Source of the DNA: Chara braunii
Taxonomy: Eukaryota; Streptophyta; Charophyceae; Charales; Characeae
Direction: 5' to 3'
NCBI GenBank assembly: GCA_003427395.1
Contig: BFEA01000246.1
Span: 1,834,856-1,870,101, forward strand
Length of the DNA stretch: 35,246 nt
Part shown: in pieces, positions 20,254 to 30,626 of the stretch
How positions within the stretch are numbered: position 1 is the first letter of the stretch
How the letters are laid out: each line of letters opens with the position of its first letter
Made by a program: the position numbers and the translations under genes
The notes under the pieces: model-generated
The model's input: the letters and a program-made list of their open reading frames with translations, nothing else
Told to the model about the DNA's origin: nothing
Databases searched by the model: none

Positions 20254-22973
20254 GTGACTTCAGTGGGACCCGCAGCCCCGGGGCAACCAGGAACACACGT
20301 GCCATGGGTAGATAAACTCAAAGGTCCTTACCAAAATAAAACCCTCCAAGTACAAGGAAAGGACCCCCAAGCCCACACCCTCCACCTCCCGCTGTTCAAC
20401 CTTTTCACGGCTCGGGCCTTTTTTCTCTCGCTTTTCCTCATGCCCTCTGAGCAGAAAGTCGTGGAAAGCAGCGGAAGGAAGATGCAGGTCAAATCCTACC
20501 CCCTGCAAAAGATGGCTGAATGGGATGCCATCTATCAGAAACATGCGAACAACTAGGTATTTCACAACGACGCGGCTTACAAATCCACTAACGACAAAAT
20601 TAAGTGGATAGGTAAGCCACTAATGTCCCTCAAAGGTAGTCCAGAGGCAGCACAAGATGACTTTTTGATTCAGCCAGTATCAACTACCATCTTCACGGTA
20701 ATGTGCCTCCAAGAGAGAGATAAAGAAACAATTGATGGATGGAGGAAGCTGAGGTGTGACAGATCGAAGGGTTACATCTACCCATGGACCTCACTGAAGC
20801 AGGGTCCAGAAGAGAAGAGGGCCCAAATGATGGAGGAGCACTACTGGGTCGAATCTAGGCATATCCCTATAGAGATCCAAGCAGCCTTCATCCAGGATCT
20901 GGGGGAATAGTACGACATAGTAGACTTCATTGAACCCCTTCCATCTTATGTAGCCAGAAGAGATGACTATCTAATGCCGACCCTCGATTTCCCACCCTCC
21001 AACCCTTTGTAATGAACGATATAATCCTTTATAGGGTGGGGGGTAAGGAATATAGGATACACACCGCCCACAGGCTTAGGCCTGTTCCGCTGCAAGGCTT
21101 ATGACCATCTCTGTACGGATACTGCCTGCCCCAACAACCTCGATAAGCAAAACAGGGTCACGAGCCGTCTCCTGCGTGACCCGATCCGGGGAAACCTATG
21201 GAGGACTGTGGACCCGGGGCACGAAGGGTGGGTCTGTGTAGAATGGGGAGGAAAAGATGGAAGGCCAAAAAGCTCGAAGTGGGAGAAGCCTGGAGAACCA
21301 AACTGGGGCACCAAGCCCCCAGATACATGGATACCGACAGAGGCGGAGGGTCTCATGACCAGTCAACAGACAGTTGAAGGAAACGAGGCGCACCACAAAG
21401 TCGGATCAAAATCGACATCCCACACACAAACAATACAACAAGGACAACAACCCCTACTGAGGAGAGACAGCAAGGGGGGTACACAGGAAGCCGGGTGCGA
21501 GCAGGAGCGCAGTCAATTAGCCCATCTAGAGTGGAGAGTAGAAACACCCTTGGGGCGGCAGAAGCAACCAGAGGGTCCCCCGCTTCCGGGTCCTTCCCCA
21601 CTAGACTATCTTCCAGGTAGCGAAGGGGGGTATACAACAAAGACTACGGAAAAGGAAAGACAGGTTGGGGAAGACGAAAAGGGGAAAATGAAAGGAGGGG
21701 ACCAACTACTATACATAGAAAATAATATAAACCCAATATCCAACAACGAGGATCTGCAACAAGCTCAACCAGAGGGGAGGGTGAGGACGGTTTTCCCGCC
21801 GGGCCATCTCCCGAATCTGTCCCCTTTAGGGAGGCCTTTGGCCTCGCCCCGACAGATGTAGGACCGTCTCCCCTTTCTCCCACAACCCCCCGCTGAAATA
21901 ATGATGAAAGAAGCTCAGGGGCCAGACGCTGAGGAAGTCCAGCAAGAGCAGCAAATTCTTGTGGAGCAAAACCTGATCCAATTGGAAGACTGGCTCCTTA
22001 GCAGCCTGAAGGATAGTTACAGCCCGTTGACGAACTACTTTTGGGACGGCGGGACGCCACTTACTTGAGCATCTTCCCCATCCTTAACGGCAGCCCCAGC
22101 CTCAAGAGAGCATTAACGGAGGGTGTGCCCCCGTGCATGTTATGGCCTGAAATCGGCTTTCGGGTACTGCACAAAGTAGCGGGGATACTGCTGCCCCCAC
22201 CCCCGAATGGAAGAAGCAATATGCAAGAAAAGAGTGTCCCTCAAGCAAGGTGGAAGGAAAACAAAGAAGAAACTGCAAGGAATGATAACCAAAAACGACA
22301 AGAGACAGTCCTCCATTGCCCAGAACAAGGAACATCAACGAATGTACTACGACGAACAGACTCGGACACAGGCATTATCAAGGACAAAGAACACACTTGG
22401 TCACAACCTCGAGGGAGGCTTCCCCCTGAAAGCCCCAAACCAGAAACGATACCGCTGCAGGAGAACGAGCCGACCAAGAGGTGTCGTCTAAGACAATGCT
22501 TGGAGCAGGGTATGGGGGAGAGAGTGTCTTCGAAAGGGATTCCACTTATACCGGTGAGGGAAAACAAAGGCATATGGGAGGCGGGCCTGTGCCCGTCAGA
22601 AAGGAGGCAACAGGGAGGGGCAACTTTGAAAGGTTGGTCGTCCTACCAGGATTACGGTAATGAAGGGGAGAAGGTATTCCAACTAGACTTTGATAGATTT
22701 GTGGCTACACAGTACGAACCGGGGGTTGAGGCTATATGGGTGGCTAGAGAAGGAACAACGTACATGGCCCAGAGAGTTGCCTTTGCGCAGTTCAGCGAAC
22801 GCAAGGAAGTGGGTCTGATTTGGCTGTCACACTCCGAACTTTGGGAAGTGGATCTGACGAGAATTAAGGACAGTTCCCTCTGGAGAGCCGAGGATGTCGT
22901 GCAGTGCTTATGCTCGCTCCTTAGACATAATATCTTCAGGTCCCCTCCCTCCTGGACAACGTTGGCTGGGTGA
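20254..22973 (+). pseudogene. LINE copy 2 ORF1, degenerate
   Basis: A frame at 20254-20910, broken only by TAG at 20554, contains VDKLKGPYQNKTLQ, LIQPVSTTIFTVM and HIPIEIQAAFIQD. It gives about 120 N-terminal residues that copy 1 lacks. After shifts near 20915 and 21080 come a knuckle-like CKAYDHLCTDTAC (first Cys disrupted by an indel) and VDPGHEGWVC, as in copy 1, then a Gln/Gly-rich linker to 21859. One helical module follows (EDWLLSSL...FWD; shift near 22045; LKRALTEGVPP...WPEI). A long frame at 22041-22973 joins that module, a basic linker and the C-terminal module (GLIWLSHSELWEVDL, LWRAEDVVQCLCSLLRHN), which matches copy 1 at 7241-7777. Confidence 0.85.
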
Positions 22974-25342
22974 GACTAGACAGTCATGAATAAACCTGAG
23001 CCCAGAGATCAGCAACACCAGACATGTGACTGGCAGCCCAACCAAGCCAAGGACGAGCTTCATGTCTCTTATGGTAAAGATAAGACTTGAAGCAGGTCAG
23101 CTCAGGTGGCGGATCTGGACCTGCGTACACTCCACTTCAACGGGTTGGCCTCGGCAAGTCCGCAGAAACGAAAGGCGATATTAGAACAAATTAGGGGGGT
23201 GGTGGGAGGCAGTAGCCGGATCTCATCTGCCTCCAGGAAACCCACATCACGAACTCTCTGGAACACACAAGAGCACACAACCTGGCCTGACCCTATCAAA
23301 AAATAGTGGCCCACACACCAATGCCAGGGTCGGCAGTGGTGGCGATATGGATACCCCCCGACTCTCTGGCGGATGTTATTCACTCCGTAGTAGATGCAAG
23401 TGAGGGGAGATGGGTGGCAGCCCTCCTTATGTTAGAGGTAAAAGTAGTATGTGTGGTCAGTGTCTATGGACCCAATGAGGTAGAGCAGCGCAAAATCTTC
23501 TTTGAGCATAGCCGGGTTCAGCTGCCGCAAGGCATCCCGGTGATCATTGCATGAGACTTTAATGCAGCCCTTGACCGCGGCATGGACATGTGGAGAACAT
23601 GAATTCCTTCCCCGTGCCTATAGAGGAAGATGAAGGCATCATCCGGAGGCTCTGCGATACGGAACATCTATATGACTCCTTTAGACACTTACACCTGCAA
23701 CGGAAGCTCTTCACCTGCATACGGAACAACGAGATGCCGCTTCAATCCAGGTCCAGAATAAATCTTATCTTAGTAGTAGAGGATCTGGACAGAGCATTGC
23801 AGGCAGCTGCTATCTTCCCGCAGAGCCCATGACCAGGGGCGCACCATAAGCTGCGTGCAACATTATTCAGATTTCGCAAGAAGCCAGATCAGGGTGTAGG
23901 GTTTTACAAACTCAACACATCCCTCCTGAAGCTGAAACAATTCCGCACCTTTCTCAGGGGTATCTGGGTCTACTGGCAGTCCACACGGAAGCAACACGAT
24001 TCTCAAATTGAGTGGTTTACTAACGGGTTACCCTTTATGGCCAGGAAATGCAATGAATTTTCAAAAATACAAGCGAAGGAGAAATACAAACAGAAAATTA
24101 TATAAACAGGAGAAAATCAGGTATCTTGAACAGGAACACAAGACTGCACCGCACCAGCACCCCCAGATGGAATCCCCCGAAATACAAAAGTTGAAAGAAC
24201 AACTTTTGAACTTTTCCCAACAAAGATGGCACGAATCTATCATCAATGGAAAATTAGCCAAACACACCTCAGAAGGACAAATGGACGCAACCTTCGTCGC
24301 GCTGGCCCAAACAAGGGCCAAAAGAACCACCATAGAAGGACTATACGATCCGACTAAAACATTGGAGGTAGCTTTATACTCCTCGACACACAGCCTGAAA
24401 GTGGCCCGAGACTTTTACAAAGAACTGTTCTCATCCAACCTTGTAGGGAAACTAGAGTAAAAGAGAATGAGAAGGCAAGATCGACGACTTTCTAGCTCTC
24501 CTTTCTCAAAAGATATCCAACAACCAACGGGAGGACCTGAAAAAACTGCTGCGAAACTTTAAGGAAGAAATCTGGACAGCCCTCCTGCAGATGGAGGAGG
24601 GCAGGAGGGCAAAACCCTCGGGGTGGATGGGTTTCCTAAAGAATTTTGGGAGGAAATGTGGCCCCCTATGTCAACGGACCTGATGGAGTACTATAGGCAG
24701 GTTAAAGCATCAGGTAATATGGGGGAACTTGCAGGTCAAGGAATTTTTACCCTGCTCTACAAAAAAGAGGATAAAACAAATATAAAAAACTATTGCTCGA
24801 TCATCCTTATCACAGTGGTTTATAAGTTGGTGGCGAAGGCATTGGCCAATATGATGATCCCGGTCCTGGAGGAGATCATCCACCCCGCTCAAACAGGTTT
24901 TATGCGTAATAGGAACATCCACTATAACGTGCTATGGTCAATGAATTAATCAAGTTATCGAGGCAATCGTGCTAGAACGCAGCCATCCTATTTATCTACT
25001 TTGAAAAAACATACTATCACGTAGACTGCAGATTCCTGGATAAATGCTTACAGAAAATGAACTTCGATCCGAAATTTCGAGATTGGATAAAAATACTCCA
25101 CCGCAACGCAACCACACGGGTGCAGGTTGGGCTCCTTGCTCCAAAAATTCAATTGCAGCGCTCAATACGGCAGGGGGACCCAATAATCCCATTGCTTTTC
25201 CTCATAGTAATGGAAGCGCTGACAATCAATTTGAGAACTAACAAAAAGTTATCTAGACTCCGCCTGGTAGGAATCCCAGAGGAAGCCATACCTATCTACT
25301 CAATGTTTGCGGACGACCTTACAATAGTAGTAGAGGCCACCC

Positions 25343-25903
25343 AAAATAATCTAAGTAGCAAATCCGGATATCCGGCAGACCAATTTTATCCGGAAATTTC
25401 AATCCGGATGAAATTTCCGGATGAATTCTGGATATGGAAAATCCGGCCCTGCGCAAAATATTTTTTTTTTACCAAAAAAAAATTTTCAAAAAAATCTGGA
25501 AAAAATATATGTTGTTCATATCAATGATATGAACAACTTTTGACTTAGGGCCATCTTTGGTTACTCAACAGATGAAGATAAAAAATAAAACAGAACAAGA
25601 AAATAATATTGAGATAAAAAAATATAGAATGAATTAAGCATCCCCCTTCTAAACCCCTTTATTCCCTATTTTATCCCCTTGGAACCCTTTGAGGCCCTAT
25701 CAAGCTTTTCATGAAATAGGAACGTAGTTCTATTGTATTTTGCATGGGCAATATCACTTTTTTTTTTTTTTTTTTTTTTTTGTTTTTTTTAGGTCTTTTT
25801 TTTTTATCATCCGGATTTCCGGATGATCCTACCCCCCGATCATCCGGCCAGATAATCCAACCAGATTATCCGGCCAGATAACCCATGCTACCCAGAAAAT
25901 AAT
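25343..25903. mobile_element. hAT-like MITE 2 (545 bp) inside LINE copy 2 RT
   Basis: The element is 25351-25895, with termini CTAAGTAGCA and TGCTACCCAG (reverse complement CTGGGTAGCA; 8 of 10 match). A perfect 8-bp duplication, AAAATAAT, flanks it (25343-25350 and 25896-25903). Removing the element plus one duplication restores continuous alignment with copy 1: QNN before and MKEPQTLM after correspond to HNN and MEEIQRLM. The arms contain many TCCGG/CCGGA words; the interior is AT-rich with an ATGTTGTTCATATC palindrome near 25510. No transposase is present. It inserted after the LINE and belongs with MITE 1 by size, termini and arm motifs. Confidence 0.9.
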
Positions 25904-27457
25904 ATGAAAGAACCTCAAACCCTGATGTAGCGCTTTACCTAGGTCTCGCACATGTCCGGTAACTGGGGTAGTAAAACACAAGGTTGGTGGTCCATTTCCA
26001 CGGTGCTCGCCCCCCGGAATTGCCTAAAGTGGACTGGAGACCCCTGGAGGAGCAGATCTGTGTCCTAGGGGTGGCACTCTCCGCCCTAGGTCCGCCGGCA
26101 AGCAACGTCGAATGAATCACTAGGCCCGCGCTATAGAAAATGCAGGAATGGACAAAAAAAAATACCTCGATTTTTGGAAGGGTGATGATCATCCACTTAA
26201 GTAAGCATAGTGTCAGGGCCCTCAAAATACATTTAGTAGCCTTCCTCTAGCGAGGGGATCACGAGCAGCAAAATTTGATTCGCCGGGTAACATGGGAAAC
26301 GCTGGTCCAACCGAAATTCAGGGGAGGTCTGGGATTATTGGACCCCTCTCTACAAGCCATTGCCCTTTCAATCCAATGGGTCAAAATATTGATTATTGGC
26401 ATAGACCGTGAAGGGACCTGGTGAGGGAACAAATCCGCAGACTTGCACCAAGTACCGATTACAGAGTGGAACCGCTTACATGGTTAGACGACCGGTATTG
26501 GTCTATCCCCCGGGCTAATTCACACTCTGGACAGGAAGGGGACAGAGGAGCAGCGAGACAAGATCTCGTCAAAGACAAGTTCTGGGTCAACCTCATTCGA
26601 AACTCGAGAATGTTGCCGATCCCTAATAGACCGCTTCCCGAACGCATGGAGGAAGTCTTACGCCAACCCCTGTTAGGAAACATAGCTATCACAGACAGGT
26701 AGGGCACGATTTACTGCAGCTCGGACCCCCATTGATCTTCCTGGGTTAGACACGTTCGTAAGTTGGCAAACTCACTAGAGCTGTTGATATTCTTGATTCC
26801 CCTAGCTTGGGTGATAATCCTGAGGAAGGGTCCGTCATTACAAGAACAAGATTGGGTGGCAGTCAGGATAGAGAACCTCCCGCTACAAATAAAATTTGTA
26901 GTGGAAGTCAGAACAAAAGGGGCAGTGATCAACTTATTTGAGAGAAGAGGGGACGACACATTGGTCAGATACCACCCGGACTCGGTTTAGTGGCATGACA
27001 AAACCAACCTATACCGAATCCGGGTTTTGCAGAGTCACAAGGAGGGGAGGGCTCAATGGCAAGCCTACCGACCGGAAATCCCCCTGTCCTTCTTAGCTTT
27101 GGACCCACTCGAATGACGATGGGAGAGGGGTCGGCAAGGGCAACTAGTGCAACTTGCTGATCTATCAGTAAGAACCACTTATAGGATGATCAGACCCAGG
27201 GTGGATATCTGGGCAGGGGTAAAGGACAGGTGAAAGAGACTCGCCTAAACCTTAGTGACGATCAGGTTAGAGACCATCAATGGTTTAAATGCGTGAAAGA
27301 AAGACAGGCAAAGTTCGCCTCCTTACAATGGCAAATCAGTCATAGATGCCTCCCCACCAACAACTGGATCATCGACAAAACGAATTTGGAACAAAGAGGG
27401 GAGACCTTTCCATGGTGCAAATCATGCCACTCGGGTTTTCTGAGCCGTAGAATATGT

Positions 27458-27790
27458 AACGACTATTTTGTCAAAATGGACATCTTTTATTTTTTGAACG
27501 AAATTGAAACCGAGTTTTTTTGGCGAAAACTCGTCAAAATTTGTTGTTCCTCAGGGTCCAACATTTGTAAAACGCTGGACCCCCTAGCTGTACATGGACC
27601 TAGCTTGAGACCAGGGACATCCAGACAGTCCTGCCTGGATGTCCCTGGTCTCAAGCTAGGTCCATGTACAACCAGGGGGTCCCGCGTTTTACCCTCAGGA
27701 ACAACAAATTTTGACGAGTTTTCGACAAAAAAACTCGGTTTCAATTTCGTTCAAAAAATAAAAGATGTCCATTTTGACGAAATGGCAGTT
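27458..27790. mobile_element. Near-perfect foldback element (333 bp) in LINE copy 2
   Basis: Two arms of about 160 bp are reverse complements almost end to end around a roughly 10-nt centre at 27620-27628. Outer arms share GTCAAAATGGACATCTTTTA and GAACGAAATTGAAACCGAG; inner arms share GGACATCCAG and CAAGCTAGGTCCATGTACA. The left arm has an extra patch of about 11 nt (CCAACATTTG) near 27560. It splits the zf-RVT-like cluster of ORF2, and about 35 bp present in copy 1 are missing at the junction. I find no clear target duplication, so the superfamily is undecided. A transcript would form a long hairpin and could be a small-RNA source; that is inference. Confidence 0.9.
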
Positions 27791-28353
27791 GTGTGAGATG
27801 GTGGGATCGCATTTGGGCGCAACTAGGAACCGGGGAGGAATGGTCATGGAATTGGGAGACACTACTGTTAGGAGGGCGGCGTAGGCCACAAGCATCCCGC
27901 TATGCTAATAACCTTTTTTCCACGGCCAGAAAGGCAGTGGTGTGGGCGCTATGATCAAGAATGTTTGTATTTGACCAGGAAGGGGCCAGGATGGGAGAAG
28001 GGGAAGTGGCGGACATTGTCAAGCAATTCATTGAAACAGAATTAAGGGTACAATGGAAAAGGGTGTAAGAAAAAATGGTATACCTCAGACAGAAAGCAAA
28101 TATTATCAAGGAAATACAAACCTTCTGTGCAGACTGGCTGGGGGGGGACGGGCGGCGGAATGGCACAGGTCGAATGGCCCGGGGAGAAGGGGGATGAGGG
28201 GGGAGGTGGCGCCCTTACCAAGGACTACAAACTCAGGTTCAAGGATTGGCTGCAGATCGACCCCAACATTCTGATGAAGAGTTCCAAGGAGTTTCCAAAT
28301 ATGTTTCCCCCGACACCCACAACAATAGTAGAAGTACAATGGTTCGACCAGTA

Positions 28354-28720
28354 ATAGAAGTAGAGGTAAGGTGACGAGAATGACAGGGGGGTGGAGATAC
28401 TTTGGGTGGGCAGGGAACCAGTGCGTAGTAGCAGTTATCTGGCGCCCGACATAGGGTGAAGAGGTTCTTGTCCCCTCTCCGTCTACCTGCTCAGTCAATG
28501 CTCCATCTCCTAGAGTACCTGAGTCCAGTGGTCAGTCATCTCACAGATCCCCTTTCGGACAATTCTCTAATCCATTCTGTATTTGGGACGCTGGACCCAT
28601 TTTCCAGCAGGTGATGCTCCCCACCAATAGATGGAGCCTCTCCCTAGGTGCTAGCGGTGCATGCTCTTACCAACACCACTAGCACTGCGGGGGACTGCAT
28701 TTTTCAAAAAAAAAAAAAAA
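28354..28720 (+). other. LINE copy 2 3' UTR, hairpins and A15 tail
   Basis: It matches copy 1 over the last 110 bp. Hairpin 1 (28590-28608) is GCTGGA-CCCATTT-TCCAGC. Hairpin 2 (28648-28685) is GTGCTAG-C-GGTG with CACC-A-CTAGCAC. One G-C pair in hairpin 2 here is a G-U wobble in copy 1, so pairing is kept although the base differs. A15 (28706-28720) ends the element. Confidence 0.8.
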
Positions 28721-29339
28721 GAAGAAGACTAGACCCCGTTTTCTTGGTGTTCTTTCCACCCTCATTCAACGCACACTCCAAGCAGACCCAATCCTTTTTT
28801 CCCTCTTCTTCTTTCTTTCCAAAAAAAAAACAAAACACCAAAGGAAATTCCCAGCGAGGATCTGACCTGGATTCAAAGCTCACGAGGGGCCGGTCCGGAC
28901 CCACAAAAAGGAAAACCCAACACCCCAAAACCCGACAAGCACCCAAGCCTCAAACCCCCTTCCAAACAGCCGCAAGAACGAACAATGTTCGTCCCTCGAG
29001 GAGGAACCATGGTACGAAGTCTCCTCTCGGATTACAGACCTTCGGTCCAACCCCCGTTGAGCCTGCCCACCAAGTGCCAAAGGCCGAAACCGAAAACGAA
29101 GAACCGTGACGACACGGTCAATTGAAAAAAGGATGTCAAAAGCCTAAGAAAATGATGCCAAAAGCCGAAGAAAGACGATGTTGAAAGTCGTTGTCGAAAA
29201 CCAATTCCGAAACTAAAGAAAAATAACGCCAAAAACCTAAAGGAACACAATGCCGATTAAGCTCCAGTTCCACTGCCTGTCACGCCGCTCCTCTTCTCTA
29301 CCTCGTCCTTGGGCCAGCCGGAGCTGCAAGAGGAAGCCC
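28721..29339 (-). other. Probable untranslated leader of a minus-strand LTR element
   Basis: On the minus strand this follows the tRNA-Asp-type primer-binding site, where the 5' leader and gag would start. No gag motif is visible: the first minus ATG near 29010 opens only about 45 codons. A-rich runs at 28820 and GAAAA/CCAAAA-type short repeats (29100-29250) occur. The rest of the LTR element is not visible beyond LINE copy 2, so it was truncated or the LINE inserted at its edge. Confidence 0.4.
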
Positions 29340-29357
29340 TCCCCGACAACGGCGCCA
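29340..29357 (-). other. Primer-binding site complementary to tRNA-Asp 3' end
   Basis: The minus strand reads TGGCGCCGTTGTCGGGGA. The complement of the 3' end of plant tRNA-Asp(GUC) including CCA is TGGCGCCGTTGCCGGGGA, so 17 of 18 positions match. This site follows the 5' LTR in many plant Ty3-type elements. Two bases (GT) separate it from TAGACA, a plausible LTR end. Confidence 0.75.
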
Positions 29358-29359
29358 AC

Positions 29360-29755
29360 TGTCTACCAAGGGGGGGGGCTCGAGGTTCCGCTTATCCCGA
29401 CTACCTCCTCTGTCACCTGTGGATATGACCCCTATTCTCTTTCACTTCGGACTCCCTCCTTATGGCAGGTACATGAGCAAACCCGCAAAAGCAGATCGAC
29501 CTTACGACCGACGTTTGGTAGAGGAGTTGCTTTTGCCTTACCCAACCAGTCGGCGAGGGGGTATCAGCTATGTTCCTTCTGACTACACACCCTCCACCTA
29601 CTGCTTGTCCTAAGCCTTTTGCCAGAGCAAAAGGCGTGGAGAGCTTGATGGGGAGCAACTGTTAGAAAATGAACTCACCAAGCCCATTCACTCCTGGACC
29701 AGGACTGGTTTGTTTGCTTACTCACACAACTCTAACAGTCGTTTCACACCAGACA
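29360..29755 (-). repeat. Putative 396-bp LTR (minus strand)
   Basis: The segment next to the primer-binding site runs, on the plus strand, from TGTCTACC to CCAGACA, so TGTCT/AGACA form short terminal inverted repeats with the expected TG...CA ends. The outer end is less secure: TCTAACA at 29731-29737 would be an alternative, and TGTTAGA...TCTAACA (29660-29737) form a second inverted pair. An internal perfect hairpin GCCTTTTG...CAAAAGGC lies near 29612-29633. No second LTR is present in the window, so this is a partial element. Confidence 0.5.
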
Positions 29756-30626
29756 GCAGGTGGCAACCCGCGCAGCTCTTAAACCACTAGTACTTGGCCA
29801 AGGTATTCATGCTCAACCGGGAAACGCCCTGCGCGCCAAGTTTTGTCGAGCCACCGCCGCGTCGTTTCGGTTTTCTTTTGGTTGGCACCTCCAGGCATTG
29901 TGGTGGTTCAGTAACCTGAAGCCCATCAGTCGCGGCGCGTTAACGGGAAACGCCCGCAGTCGATGTATGGGCCAAGTACTGGTGTTTCAGACAGACCGAG
30001 ATATTAGGAGGGTGAATTGGGCCCCTTGAAGGGGGCGCAGCACTTCTGGCACTCTCACACGGGCAGTCCTGTGGCGCCCTACAGGTTGGAAACACGTGAT
30101 TGCGATGTGGCAGCTGGGTATGACGTGGCCAGTTTTGGCGTGACGGCGCCTTGGTGGTAGGGTAGTGATGAAGTAGAGATCGGACAGCGGGAGGGCAGAA
30201 GGATGGAGCGTGACTCGGTGTTGCCTGCCTTTTTAAAGCACTTCGGTGCCATCTCTAGCTTTGTGCTTCATCCAGTGGTGTTACAGGTTAGCACGTTGGG
30301 TGAAGGGGAACTTGCCTTCGAGAGGAGGTGGGTCTCCTTGAGAGGTTCAACCTTCTTATGACTTTTGCTCCTTGGTCTGCGTAGTGTTGTAGTAGGCGGC
30401 TGGTATGACGCGGACGAAAAGGAGGAGCGCGTGCTTACGTGGAGCGGGAGGAGGATTGGAGGCGATATCGAGTGTATTGATTTCGGTTTTTGTATACATC
30501 TTTGTCATTTGCGGCACTCTCGCTGATCAGGGGTGCTGCTCGTCACTCATTGTTGTATCGCCATTGTCAAATATTTCTCCATCATATGACATGGTTGGCA
30601 AAGCTTGACGTCATCATAGGGCGTTG

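Larger units (their letters stand above)
23103..28353 (+). pseudogene. LINE copy 2 ORF2, degenerate and twice interrupted
   Basis: Endonuclease: DLRTLHFNGLAS (23112), a shifted QETH near 23240, VYGPN (23462), then TGA at 23552 in place of the Gly of GDFN, and SRIN instead of SRID (Asn codon at 23761). RT: NYCSIILITVVYK replaces the usual NYRPI (24788), and motif A reads IYFEKTYYHVD, so the catalytic Asp is Tyr (24997-24999). Motif B RQGDP (25168) and motif C FADD (25306-25317) are intact. MITE 2 sits just after motif C. The segment continues with KNTSIFGR, RRVTWETLVQPK, GGLGLLDP, QPLLGN, ILRKGPSLQE and SLQWQISHRCLPTNNW. The zf-RVT cluster is then cut by the foldback element. The C-terminus DYKLRFKDWL ends at 28353. 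Confidence 0.88.
19840..28720 (+). mobile_element. LINE copy 2, same family as copy 1, nested insertions
   Basis: It has the same ORF1-ORF2-3' UTR order as copy 1 and aligns with it almost throughout, but extends further 5' in ORF1. The 5' boundary is uncertain: recognisable ORF1 coding starts by about 20254 and could start near an ATG at 19954. The 3' end is fixed by A15 at 28706-28720. It is interrupted by MITE 2 (25351-25895) and a foldback element (27458-27790). It carries more stops and frameshifts than copy 1 and mutated catalytic residues, so it is inactive. No target-site duplication was found. Confidence 0.9.

Noticed and set aside
29660-29737. 78-bp segment TGTTAGA...TCTAACA as a very short LTR
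   Set aside because: No primer-binding site fits next to it and no flanking duplication is present; the tRNA-Asp site fits the larger 396-bp segment better.
30405-30608. 67-codon frame with a basic start and hydrophobic segment
   Set aside because: It looks like a possible membrane anchor, but it is short, has no family match and runs towards a microsatellite; too weak to call.
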